Shown: one piece after another, positions 46,573 through 58,680 of the stretch
How positions within the stretch are numbered: position 1 is the stretch's first letter
How the letters are laid out: each line of letters opens with the position of its first letter
From: Acholoe squamosa
Lineage: Eukaryota > Annelida > Polychaeta > Phyllodocida > Polynoidae
Length of the DNA stretch: 64,000 nt
Direction: 5' to 3'
Assembly: GCA_949317995.1 (NCBI GenBank)
Contig: OX439045.1
Location: 42,179,693-42,243,692 of the forward strand
Program-made: the position numbers and the translations under genes
The notes under the pieces: generated by a model
What the model was told of the DNA's origin: nothing
The model's database searches: none
What the model saw: the letters and a program-made list of their open reading frames with translations, nothing else

Positions 46573-46914
46573 GTTCTTATCCAACGAAGTGGATATGGTA
46601 TCCAGAATCAAATTACAGTATCATAAAACCTCTGTCTCTCTGTGTCTCTCTGCCCCCCTCTCTTTGTGTTATCGATCAGCTGTACCTGTCCTTATCAGTT
46701 GAAGTTTCAACATTTAGGCTACACTGCTAGCTCAGCTGGGAGCAAACATGGCTCTGAATTCCTAGGTTGAGATATCTATTTTCAGCGTTCCAAACTCAAA
46801 CTCTGAGAGATTCACATAATGACCACAAGATATTTTGGTTTCATCCCATCATAATGTTTCAGGCAAGCTACTATTTAGTCTACATCTTTATATAGCTAAG
46901 ACGTAATCTCTAAG
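46573..46914. other. Unassigned sequence
   Basis: Nothing was recognised. Confidence 0.3.
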
Positions 46915-47290
46915 GACCAGGACTGCCATTTGGATAAGTGAACTTTATTCATAGCTGCCAAGTGCCCCCTGCAGCCCCTACCCAGCCCACCATTTCAGCC
47001 CATCTCCATCCCAGATCTCTCATCCAACCACGCCATCCTAGTTCTGTCTGTATTCCCCCAGGCCACTGCCCAGTTTGTGGCTCAAACTGACCCCTACCCC
47101 TGGACACCCCTTGCCCTGTCTGACCTACGTCCTTCACAACCTCCCCCCCCCCACCACTCCAACCTCCACTGTGGACCCCAGGGTGAAGCAGGTCGATAAC
47201 CACAAGGCACTGTGGTGAGGCGTGTCTTTAGAGATCAATGTCTCAATCTCTGTCTGAGTACTCCACCTCAGGCACTCACTCCCTGCCTTT
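46915..47290 (+). repeat. Interspersed repeat family B, copy 3
   Basis: Phrases in the family order: GACTGCCATTTGGATAAG, ATAGCTGCCAAGTGCC, a C-rich middle with a C run at about 47140, CAGGTCGATAACCACAAGG, and TCTCTGTCTGAGTACTCC. Confidence 0.6.
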
Positions 47291-48669
47291 GAGTCTCACT
47301 ATGCACCATTATAGTTTGGTCGGACATTGATAGCAGGCACCATGTGCCCTAGTTAGGCACAATAATCATTATTGTGACATGTTGAGACCCTCCTTCCTCC
47401 ATTGTTTCTACTTGTCGTGGGTCTTTGCTTAAACAGAGATGCCATTTCAGTTTACCAGTCTTTTTCTATATTCAATTATCCCGGGGAAAGTTCCCCGGAA
47501 TCATAGGTTTTCCATTTTTTTAATTGGCAAGCATGTGACCTTTCTTCGTATATATTCAAACATGCCATGATTATAGGGCCATCGGGTATGACGTACATAA
47601 TGTCCTGTCCTCCTGTAACCTGTGTAACATAAAGCTAGTCTCCCCAGGATGAATACTAATATGATATTGCCATTCAGTATAGGAGATGTAATGAGGCAGA
47701 GGGCACAATAATGTGAAACTTAACTAGAGAGCTGGTATCATGAATGGATAGATTCCTACAGGCAACAACGGTACCGTCTTGCACAACTATATATATGCTG
47801 TCCTAAGACACTTCCAGGTATCACTTGGCCAATGTACAATCGTATATTCATAACATGTAGTCACCAATTGATGTTAGCTTCTTCTTTCACCTCCTGGGCC
47901 TTAGTTACACCATCCCTCTTCTACCTGTCCTCACCTCTTCCCGTCCAATTGCTGAGCCATCAGCATGAATATTAACAGCCTCCCATAACTCCTCTAGCAT
48001 TAAAACTAATGATGTCATCACCCCCAGTCAGTCCCTGAAAGCGGAATTCAAAATATGGATCAAACCACATCGATTCCACCATTTTAATCAATTATTATTA
48101 AAGCCCAGTTTCATGCCTTTGTCATTAAGTGTCTGCTGCAGCTAGCAGCCTTACTGTTATTAGCTCTAGTTATCTTGACTGATTAAATATGGCAGCATGG
48201 ATTTCACTGAGAGTGCTCATGTTGATACATGGTTTGAATACATTTCTTTTCGGACATTTATGAAAAAAAAAGACTCATGATGCAAACAATGCAAAAGAGA
48301 GGTTCTGTACTACTGTTGTTTGACAGGATCAATCTGAAATATGCATTTCTAGGCACCAAGTAATTATTATGATATGGAAACTAATGATTTGTAGAATCGA
48401 TGTCAAGCAATAGAGTCCGTCTCAAAATATGGTGGTTACAGTAAGTATTGCAAATTTGTTTTGCATAATTTTCTATCTATTCTTCGAAAATCTGTTTTCT
48501 GTTGTAAAACACAAAAGTCTAGAGGAATTATGCCAAACTTGTCTCGTTTAAGCCTAGATTGGTCTATGTACAGTTAGTATTTTATCCTACACACATCTAA
48601 TCTTATATATGCTGCAGGATGATTTAGATTTAGCCTTTTCTGGAACAAAATATGGCTGCAGTTAACATG
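47291..48669. other. Unassigned sequence
   Basis: No gene was recognised. A perfect 18-bp palindrome-like hairpin CCGGGGAAAGTTCCCCGG is at 47481-47498. Confidence 0.4.
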
Positions 48670-49372
48670 CGGTTACCACAACCGGCAGCGTCATGTCACA
48701 CCAACAGTTTAACAACCCACTTCCTGCTAACATTGCTCTTAACTAATTAACCCTATGACATCCATGTAGACTAATTGGTGCCTACAGGCACCATAGGCTC
48801 CCTGTTAAAAATATTGCACAGTGGGTGACACTCATCTGAATTAAAGAGCTACACAGGGGAAGAGGTCCCTTGATGCTCTGTTAGTAAGGGTGGGTGATGA
48901 GAGGCCCTCAACTCATTTATATTCACCGGTTTTAATTGGAGCTGATGTACAACTAAATCCTTTACCATAAAGGTTTTATGGTTATTGTAGCATGCTAACG
49001 CTTCACTGACAGGCAAGTGAAGGAATTTTATTATACAATTATAATGATTATCAAACATAATTGCTCATGCCTCCACTGATATCATGATAATCCTAAAACC
49101 ATTAAAACATCGTGGGATGCCCAAACCTGGAAAGATATGATGTTTTAATACTGTGCTTCTCTGATATTGCATTTGGTACCATGGAGGACTAGACCATGTT
49201 CGACAGGGTCATATTACTATGTGCTATCTGGGTGCAGGCTGTGGTGCAAGGGGTAGGTTTGGCTTATGGCAATACAATGCATACATGGCTCGGATCAGAT
49301 AACATGCAATATTGCAATACACCAGGGGCGTGGTACTGCAGGGTTTATCATGTTAGGTTGGGCCTAAAAAAC
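48670..49372 (+). repeat. Interspersed repeat family A, copy 2 (long)
   Basis: Shared in order with 55812-56760: CATGTCACACCAACAGTTTA, CCCACTTCCTGCTA, CTAATTGGTGCCTACAG, then much later GGTTTGGCTTATGGCAATAC, CGGATCAGATAACATGCAAT and GTGGTACTGCAGGGTTTA. No coding sequence was recognised. Ends are not sharply defined. Confidence 0.75.
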
Positions 49373-49376
49373 AGGT

Positions 49377-49745
49377 TTGTTTCCAGCTACCCGACCGACC
49401 CTAGCAAAACAGTGATGATCCTGGAAACAAAATTTTATTTTGTGAATTTTTATCATTTTTGGGCAATTTTTAAGCATTATTCCCGTGATTTTCATATTTT
49501 TCATCAGTTTTTCATGGAGTTTATCTAGGTCTTTATCTATTGGTATACAGTTCATAACATTCATTCATATTTTTTACAAGAGCTTCACATTCCGTGTGTT
49601 CTTCATAACTCTACGGTAAAATCAATCCAGCATATCTGCCCATACATTTCTATACAAAATTAAAAAAAGAGAATAGAAAAAAAACACGACCTACCGACCC
49701 TAGATATTTGAGGCATGTAACTGGAAACACAACTTTATTTTTTTT
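49377..49745 (+). repeat. Direct repeat pair about 305 bp apart
   Basis: CTACCCGACCGACCCTAG ... CTGGAAACAAAATTTTATTT at 49389-49442 recurs loosely as CTACCGACCCTAG ... CTGGAAACACAACTTTATTT at 49691-49743. Confidence 0.5.
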
Positions 49746-50789
49746 GGCCTTGGTATGGTAGAGAGCTCTCCTCCTAGTAACTTTGTTTTGGTGTAGCTGC
49801 CTGACATTACAGGTAAAACAGCAAATGGCACCAAGGTGGTGCGTTGAATTATTGTACATCGACCTCTAAAGTGGTCACATATACATGTGTCACAATATTA
49901 TGATTTAATCAAATAGAGATTAGCTCTACAATTATGCACACAATATTCCTCCTGGCCTGAATCATTTTTCTCATTGATTTTTAAAAAACGTCCACCCTTT
50001 ATGTTGGATGCGTTTCCCGTGCTTCCCATCCTAATAAAATATGTGATAATGAGCGAAAACTGTTGCATTCAAGCTGCCAAACCTTCCCAGTTTGCATCCA
50101 CTTCTGGTAATTGCTGTTTTATAACCGTGCACTTATTTAAAAGTCAAGATGAAACTAGAACGAAACCCCTTGACGTGAAATAAAACCTCTTACCATGCAA
50201 AATTATAGAGTTTTGAAACGTGGATTTGATATGAGATGAACATTTTACCAAATTCCTCTTTCGCTTCCTCCAAGGTGTTGCTGTTATAGTAAAGCAGTTG
50301 CAATAGATGTTTCAGTGAAAATGTTGAAGGTCGAATCCCAAATGCTGAGAGATTGCTCAAATACCTCTGCGATTTTGAATCTGTTCTGATTTGGGACATA
50401 CCCCAAATTGGCAAGGGATATAACTACACTAGGGTTATAAATGCAGAGATAGAAACAACAACAATGGCAAAATATCCCAAAGAGTACCGGATAGAAATGT
50501 TACTGTGTACTTGTGTTCTATACCCCCTACTGTAGTATTACCCCTTGCGAATTTAGGGGTTCAAAAATCGCAGCTAAGGATATTCATTAGTGGGTTCCTG
50601 TGAAAGCTGCCAGAAATGTTGACCATGATGGCGTAGGGGGGGGGGGGGAAGGAGAAAGGCATTCAGGGAGTAATTGGGTCTGAAACGCAGCCTTCATTCA
50701 ATGCGCCTTGAGGAACATTTAGGAACAAGTTAGGTACTGTAGAAAAGTCTAAAATCTGAATTGATCATGCCCAAAGATAGCGCAGAGTG
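49746..50789. other. Unassigned, with G run
   Basis: No gene was recognised. A 12-G run is at about 50637-50648. Confidence 0.35.
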
Positions 50790-51060
50790 ATAGGTAATGC
50801 AGCTGGCAGGAACACCCTCAGGGGACAGAGTGGTTTTGGGTAGTGAGTAGGGTAGGGTGTTGTAGTGTAGGGAATGGAAAAGGGGGGAGCTAAATATTGA
50901 GGTAGGTCGAGGCGTAGATAGGAAGGGTGGGTAGGGTGTGACCGGAAGGGAGTAAACACTTTGTGTAAGGTCCCACGGTGAAACACACCGTAGCCATCAC
51001 TAAATCCAATTTCCTACAGCTTTTATTATGCAGGACGCAATGACCCTTGGTGAACAGCAC
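50790..51060 (+). repeat. Interspersed repeat family C, copy 3
   Basis: A G-rich stretch is followed by AACACTTTGTGTAAGGTCCC, GAAACACACCGTAGCCATCAC, and AAATCCAATTTCCTACAGC. Confidence 0.65.
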
Positions 51061-51614
51061 CGCTCCTGCCTTAACTTCGTCTTTTCACATTCTGAAGCAG
51101 CACCCATTCTTCCATCAGACCAGAATCTTTCTTTTCGTTTTCCCCAACTTGCCTGAGCCTGCTGTGTTCACCTCAATTAACTAACCTGGATCCAATTTCG
51201 GTTACATCCATGTTTATAAATCAGAGAATCAGAAATAAGATGCAACGTCACAAAAAGGTCTCCATTTCAACTTCTTCAGAAATCATCTATAGGATCAATG
51301 TTGTAACGTGAATATCAGTGTCAATTGTCAGATTCAATCCAACTAGATAAAATTCATTAACGCTCCTTGACTGGATAGAACTATCACCAGCAAACTAAAA
51401 TGTAAAATCATTTTATCTAACTTCATTCAAATCCTAATCTGTATCACCATTCATTACCTCCTACTGTCAGTAGATACCAGGGTGCATGGCGTGATGGTGG
51501 CACTCTGCAAATATTGATCATTTTCAGAACTAGCAAATCATTTGGGACCATACCAAAACAAACGGCTTCATTAGTAATAGAATCTAAGAATCTCATCGCA
51601 GTAGTGTGTGCATC
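51061..51614. other. Unassigned sequence
   Basis: Nothing was recognised. Confidence 0.3.
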
Positions 51615-52484
51615 TACACAGAAAAAAATAAGTTCCAAATGTTAGTCATATACGAGTCAAATCATCTAACTTTCTAGCAATAAACGTCCCTTCTTTCTTA
51701 GTCAAATATGACTAACCATTAGACAAAGTGGCCAAATTGCCTTGGCTTGCCTGATTTTGACTAGGATTCCTTGGTTGTTTTGACTAAGTACACTTCTTGA
51801 TATTTTTACTTCAATTCAACTGGTGATTGTGTTAAGCTCTATATAGGATTCACACCTGACAGATCAGAGTCTCCTTATTGAGGAAATATTTTGAAATGCC
51901 TCACACCATAATATTGATTTAGAACCCCTGAGCCAAAGTACTCTGGGTTTCCAACAAAGAAGCAAATTCAAATGTGGATATTGTATTTATCTAGAATAGG
52001 TCTTCCTCTCTGACTACTTATTTCATTTGACAAGTCATCAACCTATTTGGTACATTTTGCCAAGTGTAATATTAGATTGAATTTTGAAAGCCTCAAATAC
52101 ATGTCGTTTCTGAAAAATCATCATAATTTTGACATCCATGGAGCTATTTATTGTACCCACCCACCAGAAAAATCTTGTTTAAAACCACGGTGCCATCTGG
52201 TGTGTAAAGGTAACACCATGTGTCTATCCCTTAGTCAATTTCACAAATGGACCTTGGTCAAAATCACTAAGATTTCTTAGTGAAAGTGACTAAGATATGT
52301 TAGCTTGCCTGAAACTCCCAGCGGATACCCTGTTCAAGATAGTGCTCGGAGAGTGAAACTGATCTGGGTAGTCAATATGACTAAGAAAACTTAGACCTCC
52401 TTGGTCATTTGTTAGTCATAAGTACTAAGTAAGTATAATAAGTCACTTTGACTAAGTTTTCTGAGGTACGTTTTTTTGTGTGTA
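51615..52484. mobile_element. Possible 870-bp TIR element rich in TTAGTCA
   Basis: TACACAGAAAAAAA (51615-51628) is close to the inverse of TTTTTTTGTGTGTA (52471-52484). The words TTAGTCA, TGACTAA and ACTAAG recur throughout both halves (for example 51700, 51790, 52270, 52380, 52450), suggesting degenerate inverted subterminal repeats. No ORF was recognised. Confidence 0.5.
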
Positions 52485-53662
52485 TGGATGACCAGATCTA
52501 TGAAATAAATGGCCGAATTGATGAGGAGGGACGAGGGAGAAAACCAATACATGTCCCCTACTCTTTTTTAGGGATAGCATATGTCCTTTTATTGGCCCGA
52601 GGAGGTATCACATGGTAAACAACAATAATGTAGGTTTGTTGTTGCCTAATCCCGCATGCCTGTTGTTGGTTAATATGGAAGGAGACCTTTCCTTCGTGGA
52701 CTCCTTATTCTCCACCTTCTCAAACCGGAAAATGGTAATGATAAGGTCTTTGAAAGTGAACTGAATGAACAATAATCTATTACATTTTATTACCGTGAAG
52801 GATCAATTAATTCAACAGAGACATATTTAGGACCTAAAAATATCAGTGGGTAGTCAGTCTCACATAACATTCACTAGAAGCTGTTAGGGAAAAATCGCTG
52901 ACTTAAAAACATATTGCTGCCCTAGCCAACAGATATGTAAGTGTTCCTACTCAATCTGATATGTAGCAAATTTTCCAATCGACGAAAGCTGTACAATTGC
53001 CAAGGAAAATACCGCACTTGTGATTGGGTGTTACCAGTACCCTAAGCACTCACACATATATTCCAGGCGTATGCATCAGCTCATTACCATGCAGTTAGGC
53101 CATAACTATATTTATACTGCCGCGCACTCCTCACAACCTCTCTGTCAGTAGAACAACGTGTTGGCAATTTGAAGGGGCTGCTACATCTTTTATGAGGTGT
53201 CCCCACCAATACAAATGTCTCCTGCACCTGTTCATCAATGCTGATGAGGATAAAGTATTTAGTGGCCTCCCTAGGGATATAGATTGTCTGGAATAATCAT
53301 ATTTCAGTGTCACACTTCGCCAACATAGTGGCGTAACGATGGACAGGCAGAAATCTATTGGGACTGACATAAGAGGTTTCTGAGGTAACTTTTACAACTA
53401 TAGTAGAACAACCGAAGTACTTTGCCTGTCCTTTACACCTCAAGATTACCTAGTAATGTAACTACTCAGTTCTAGTCTTAAAAGTAAATGCTTGTCTCTG
53501 TCTTCTCTGATGTAACATAAAGAGATGTGAGAGATACCCGCACTGCAAAAACGGTGTTAAGGATCTAAAGATGTTGAGGTCTAAACATGTTTGGAATCTA
53601 AATGTTTTGGTTCAGCAGGTGTTTGGTTAACCAAATTGTGTTAAGGATTCAAACGTAATTAT
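52485..53662. other. Unassigned; end part is an old repeat
   Basis: No gene was recognised. From about 53540 (CACTGCAAAAACGGTGTTAA) repeated TCTAAA / TTTGG words begin. This stretch continues beyond the SINE-like insertion at about 53966-54020 and appears to be the insertion's host repeat. Confidence 0.4.
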
Positions 53663-53965
53663 AATTCTAAATACCCGGGCCTCCCCAGCCCCAGGCCATC
53701 TTTAAAAGGGGTCTATGTCTTGCTTTTCTATCCTCTCTGAGTGTGGGTGGTGTCCATATGCGCGGGCACTGGCACATATTCGTTCCTTGAATCTCCTCTT
53801 TCCTGTCCCCTCTTTCTTACATATGTCTGGTGTCCATATGCATGGGCACAGGCACATGTATTCCTTTGTGACGTGATGTCTAATGTACTTTTTCCGCCAT
53901 GAATATGACCTTAGCTGTTGGCTTGGCGTTAAACAACCATTACTCACTCACTCAATTCTAAATAC
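53663..53965 (+). mobile_element. SINE-like insertion with 12-bp TSD
   Basis: The 279-bp insert (53675-53953) is flanked by the direct repeat AATTCTAAATAC (53663-53674 and 53954-53965). Its 3' part reads GAATATGACCTTAGCTG, then CTTGGCGTTAAACAACC, and ends in ACTCACTCACTC, a short-repeat tail of SINE/LINE style. Two diverged 80-bp units sharing TGTCCATATG (53751 and 53831) make up its middle. No A or B box was found at its 5' end, so it may be 5'-truncated. From memory, GGCGTTAAACAAC tails are common in molluscan SINE-like repeats. Confidence 0.8.
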
Positions 53966-54239
53966 GCAAAGAGCTAAACATATTTTTTTCTAAACAATTT
54001 ACATGTGTTTAGGAGGACATTATTCAAATATATTTCCATCCAACTTCATCTGGGAAAAATTATGTCATCACTCCTGGTCAGGTTATGAAAGTTTAATATG
54101 GTATTCAACTTAAGATATGGAGCAATTGGCGTCAAATGCAAGCCGTGTTTTTAAATTCAGATATACTCACTCCTATGCCATCGTCACTATGTTCTAGCTA
54201 ATGACTGTTGAAGTGGAGCTCGATAAATCAATTCAGTCA

Positions 54240-54319
54240 GATTACAAAGATTGAATACATTCCAAATTACAACGCTGCTACAGCTAGAACGGTGCTATAC
54301 GTTTATGACGATGTGATCT
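54240..54319 (+). repeat. Family A, copy 3, part left of the insertion
   Basis: GTTTATGACGATGTGAT just before 54320 resembles GTTTAGAATGACGATGGGAT at about 29829. The family continues at 55812 with TGTGTCATGTCATG. The 1.5-kb inverted pair therefore sits inside this copy. Confidence 0.5.
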
Positions 54320-55066
54320 GGAGCTTAATTCAAAAGATCCTGGGATCACGACCCCAGCGATCTTAGGAATAAATCAGCCTTATCCTATTAAGCGATCTTA
54401 AGAGTTCACTGGGTTCACATATCCTAGCCAGCACTAAGATCGCATCGATCTTAGCCTCAGCCCTCCTACACTATTCCAAGAGGTACTGACTAGGCACAGG
54501 GGTAAGAGTTCCAAAATAAAGGAATAGCTGTGGAGTCACTCTTCTTCACAAGAGTGCTTATACAATCGTTCCCCGTCCCCATATGGGCTAACAAAAGAGC
54601 ACAGGGTGCAGTTGACCCCCATACAGTATTCAAGAGTTGTTCCCATGAATGTATGATTTATGCTTGCCTATTAGAAGCATTGTGCCCTCCCCCCAGGACA
54701 AAGAGAGAGAAGGGAAGAATTACCTTACAGTGCACTTAACGCATGAGTAGCCCTAAAAGCCCTCAAGGACACTCAGCAAACGTCCTCCCTCCCCTCTTTA
54801 TGTATGCAGCAGGCTATTCACTCTTTCAATCAGGAGTGTTCCTTGTAAGTGCTCTTGTACCCTGGTGAAACCACTATGCATTTCTTTTACTAAGATCACA
54901 GTGATCTTAGTGGTGGAAATGGAATAGTGAAGTGATCCCAGGACTAGCTATTCTGGACAGGCCTGCAACCACTGCATTACATAGGGTAGACCAGCCAGGT
55001 CTTATGATATGTGCCTACACTAAGATCGCTGGGGTTGGGATCCCAGGATCTTTTGAATTAAGCTCC
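54320..55066 (+). mobile_element. 747-bp TIR element, head-to-head pair member 1
   Basis: The ends are inverse copies of about 47 bp, starting GGAGCTTAATTCAAAAGATC and passing through CCCAGCGATCTTAG. The interior repeats the words CTAAGATC / GATCTTAG. The 69-codon frame at 54530-54739 also occurs in the partner but has no recognisable motif. Compared with the partner it has an extra AGAGAGAGAAGGGAAGA-like stretch near 54703. Confidence 0.9.
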
Positions 55067-55090
55067 AGAGAGTAGCCTATTACACTACCT

Positions 55091-55811
55091 GGAGCTTAAT
55101 TCAAAACATCCTGGGATCCCAACCCCAGCGATCTTAGTGTAGGCACATATCATAAGACCTGACTGGTCTACTCTATCTAATGCAGTGGTTGCAGGCCTGT
55201 CCAGAATAGCTAGTTCTGGGATCACTTCACTATTCCATTTCCATCACTAAGATCACTGTGATCTTAGTGAAAGAAATGCATAGTGGTTTCACCTTAGTAC
55301 AAGAGCACTTACAGGGAACACTCCTGATGGAAAGAGTTAATAGCCTGCTGCATACATAAAGAGGGGAGGGAGGATGTTTGCTGAGTGTCCTTGATGGCTC
55401 TTAGGGCTACTCATGCATTAAGTGCACTGTAAGGTAAGGGGGAGGGCACAATGCTTCTAATAGGCAAGCATAAATCATACATTCATGGGAACAACTCTTG
55501 AATACTGTACGGGGGTCAACTGCACCCTGTGCTCTTTTGTTAGCCCATATGGGGACGGGGAACGATGGTATAAGCACTCTTGTTAAGAAGAGTGACTCCA
55601 CAGCTATTCCTTTACTTTGGGACTCTTACCCCTGTGTCTAGTCAGTTCTTCTTGGAATAGTGTAGGAGGGCTGAGGCTAAGATCGATGCGATCTTAGTGC
55701 TGGCTAGGATATGTGAACCCAGTCAACTCTTAAGATCACTTAATAGGATAAGGCTGATTTATTCCTAAGATCGCTGGGGTCGTGATCCCAGGATGTTTTG
55801 AATTAAGCTCC
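55091..55811 (-). mobile_element. 721-bp TIR element, head-to-head pair member 2
   Basis: It is an inverse copy of 54320-55066, separated by only 24 bases (55067-55090), with scattered substitutions and small indels. It begins GGAGCTTAATTCAAAACATC. Together the two form a nearly perfect 1.49-kb palindrome. Confidence 0.92.
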
Positions 55812-56760
55812 TGTGTCATGTCATGCTGAGAGTTTTACCCGCCCACTTCCTGCTACCACCTCCCTCGGGGGCCGCATACGCTAATAGGTGCCTATTGGCT
55901 CCCCATTAGGCATCAAGGAAATCGTCATTGAGTGGTTGACTCTGATCTGTATAGGACGTTCGCACAGAAGAGGTCACATGGTAGTCTGTTTCTAGGGGTG
56001 GTCAATTTGAGGTTCCATGGTTACGTGTTTTAATTTCTGCTCACTCCTAAAGGTGTTAAAAGTCATAGAAAACACAAATTGATAATCATACACAGAGAAT
56101 TGTTCATGAAGGTATAAGGGTTAGTACATCCCTAAACCTGGCAGTGATAAACCACAGCATCAAACCTTTTATATAGGGAGCAAGGACGTCAGCTTTATGG
56201 GTAGTGGATAACCTCATACCCAAAGATATATAGTTTTATGCATGTCAGTTGCTTCCCAGAGGCAACACATGCAACTCGTACATCATAAAGTATCAGATTA
56301 TAGGGGGTATAGGAGCAAATACAAACCATATGACATAAACCAGAAACACAAAACTCCCTCAACATACTGTTAACAGAAGATGTACCTTTGAGAACAGGAG
56401 CGAAGAGTCCGATTTGCGTTATGACAATAAAAATTAATATGCCATTGAGTCTAACACAGTGTGACGCATGGAGATCGCACAGAGAAATATATAAGTTTGA
56501 TAAGCTAGTGCTTTCTGTTTATAAATGTCACTCCAGAATCATATCAAAATAGAGACATGATTTCAAGTGACTGGGCAGCTGCTGTGCCAAGTAGAACATA
56601 GTATCAGAATACCTTGTGTAGTGTCATGTTACTATAAGGATGTATATGAGCAGGGCAGGTTTAGCCAATGGCACCGAAATGGCTCATATCAGATAGCACG
56701 AAATATGGCAATACAGCAGGGTTGTGGTACTGCAGGGCTTAACATATTAGACAGGTAAAC
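55812..56760 (+). repeat. Family A, copy 3, part right of the insertion
   Basis: It runs from TGTGTCATGTCATG through CCCACTTCCTGCTACCACC and CTAATAGGTGCCTATTGGC to the distal phrases CATATCAGATAGCACGAAA and GTGGTACTGCAGGGCTTAA, matching the order in 48670-49372. Confidence 0.72.
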
Positions 56761-57539
56761 TGGGGGAGGGCATGCACGTACACTCATTTCAATGCTGTGT
56801 ATATATAAACATAATTACAGGTAGCAGAAAGGAATGTCGGCAACCCGATTGGTGCCGATAAATGAACGTGTATTCCATCAAACTTTCTATCCTGAAGCTA
56901 GCTCTGGTCAGTTTTATTTAAGCCCCTCTCATTATGGAACATGCATCGATTTCATTATAGCATGCATCACTCATTTTTCACTCATTCTGGCAGGTTGGGT
57001 TTGGACCTATTAGTTCATGCTGATTTGTTTCATAATTAAACAAATCAACCTTTCTTTTATAAAAAAAAAACAACACTTACCTGTTGTGAGAGAATACAGA
57101 GGGGGTCAGCAGTGAAATCTATAGAGTAAATGAATATTGATGGTATAATGCTCATCATTTTAGGTTTAATGAAAAAAGGATATTGATTGAATATTGAATT
57201 TGAAATATGGATCCCCCTGTGCAGAGAGGCAAATATCAGAATTATCTGATCCCTAAAGTCTTTGGCCTTTCCACTGTTCCACAGCAATGCCGTATCAAAC
57301 ATGCTATAGCTGTAAGTGCAGTTAAATGTCAGTATAGGTAGGTAAAGTAATTTAACATGTACATAGCTTTTAAATCCCTCTACGTGTATAGGCCTATGCA
57401 TTTTGACAAACAGTACTCCCCAATCTATTTAGCTAAAGCCTACGATGATTTCAACCCAGTAAGGGGTCTTGGTGAGAAATGTTAGGGGAACTATTAGAAG
57501 ACAATTTGGCACATCATCTCAGGCAGAGAATTAGAATTG
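56761..57539. other. Unassigned sequence
   Basis: No gene was recognised. An A run is at about 57061-57070. Confidence 0.35.
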
Positions 57540-58005
57540 GCTGTGGGAGGTTGGATGTCTTTGAAGAATTAAGGGAGATGGACCATCGTGGATGAGAGGG
57601 GGTGGAAGGCAAGGGTTTCTAAAGGAATCCATAGGCATTGATTTGAAGAAACAGCGGAGTGGATAGAAAACCTTGGGAAAGTAAGGCATTAGAAAACGCA
57701 TATTAAAAATCGATCCTGCCCTAAACAAGTAACAGAATATAGGGGTAACTGCTAACATCATCTATACCCTCTGGTGTGGACTGGTAGTTAGGAGAGGGTG
57801 GGTATGAATTCGTGAGATAAAGGATGGTGAGTGATTGTGAAAAAAGTATAGAGAGACTGATGAGTATAAGGTTGAGCACTAGGTGAGAGTGACGAGGGCA
57901 GGGTATGGATTGGAGACCTGAAAGGTTGGGGCAGGGAGGGGGAAGAAACCTTTGGTTAGGTCCCGGAGTGAGACACTCCATGACAGTCACTACCATAGAT
58001 CCTCG
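57540..58005 (+). repeat. Interspersed repeat family C, copy 4
   Basis: G-rich text is followed by TTTGGTTAGGTCCCGGAGTG, GAGACACTCCATGACAGTCAC. It is more diverged than other copies. Confidence 0.5.
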
Positions 58006-58139
58006 CGCATAACACATGGTTTTATATGCTAAGATTAGGGTAAGTTGCTCCTCACTCAACAACTTTACATAGTTGCAGGTGGTTCCTATCTTGCCAAAAT
58101 GCCAGATAGGGGCTATATGTCAGACAGGGGTCTCGTATA

Positions 58140-58680
58140 ATATATGCAGTTCTAAGGTACCAAACTAAGCTGGGAAACCAACCAGTCTTTAGCTAACAAA
58201 CTCCATATAGATGTCTTATGTTCCAAACTGGACTGGGAACTCACCATGCAGTCTTTAGCTGACAAACCCCATGTACAGTTTTAAGGTACCGAACTAGGCT
58301 GGGAAATTGACCTGTCCTTAGCTGACAAACCCTATCTAGATGTCTTAGGTACCAAATTAGACTAGGATATTGACCTTTTTTGGTACCTTAGAACTGTATA
58401 TAGGGTTTGTCAGCTAAGAGAGGTTGATTTCCCACCCAATTTAAATGGTCATCTAAAGACAGGTTGATTTCCCAGCTTAGTTTGGTATGTAAGACTTCTG
58501 TATAAGGTTTGTTATAGCTAAAGCCTTTTGTGGCCTAAAGCCTTTTGTCAGGTAGAGACGTTTGTCCTTTAAATCTACTTTTGTCGGGTATGATGCTGAT
58601 GGTAGTCTTTAGCTGACAAAAGGGTGCCCTTTGTCAGCTAAAGACGTTTTTGTCAGCTAAAGTACCTTGCTCAATATTAG
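58140..58680. repeat. 64-bp minisatellite that switches orientation
   Basis: About three and a half plus-oriented units (58152-58378) share CTAAGGTACCAAACTA, GCTGGGAAA and GTCTTTAGCTGACAAAC. From about 58380 the same words appear inverted (GGTACCTTAGAACTG; GTTTGTCAGCTAA; TTTCCCAGCTTAGTTTGG). The last 150 bp are shorter pieces ending TTTGTCAGCTAAAGAC. Confidence 0.85.

Noticed and set aside
47481..47498. CCGGGGAAAGTTCCCCGG as a kappaB-type regulatory site
   Set aside because: Spacing does not match the usual 10-bp pattern and there is no gene or promoter context.
54530..55601. Two similar small frames (69 and 64 codons) beginning MESLF
   Set aside because: They are the same sequence in two inverted element copies with different ends; no motif, so similarity reflects the duplication and not selection for a protein.
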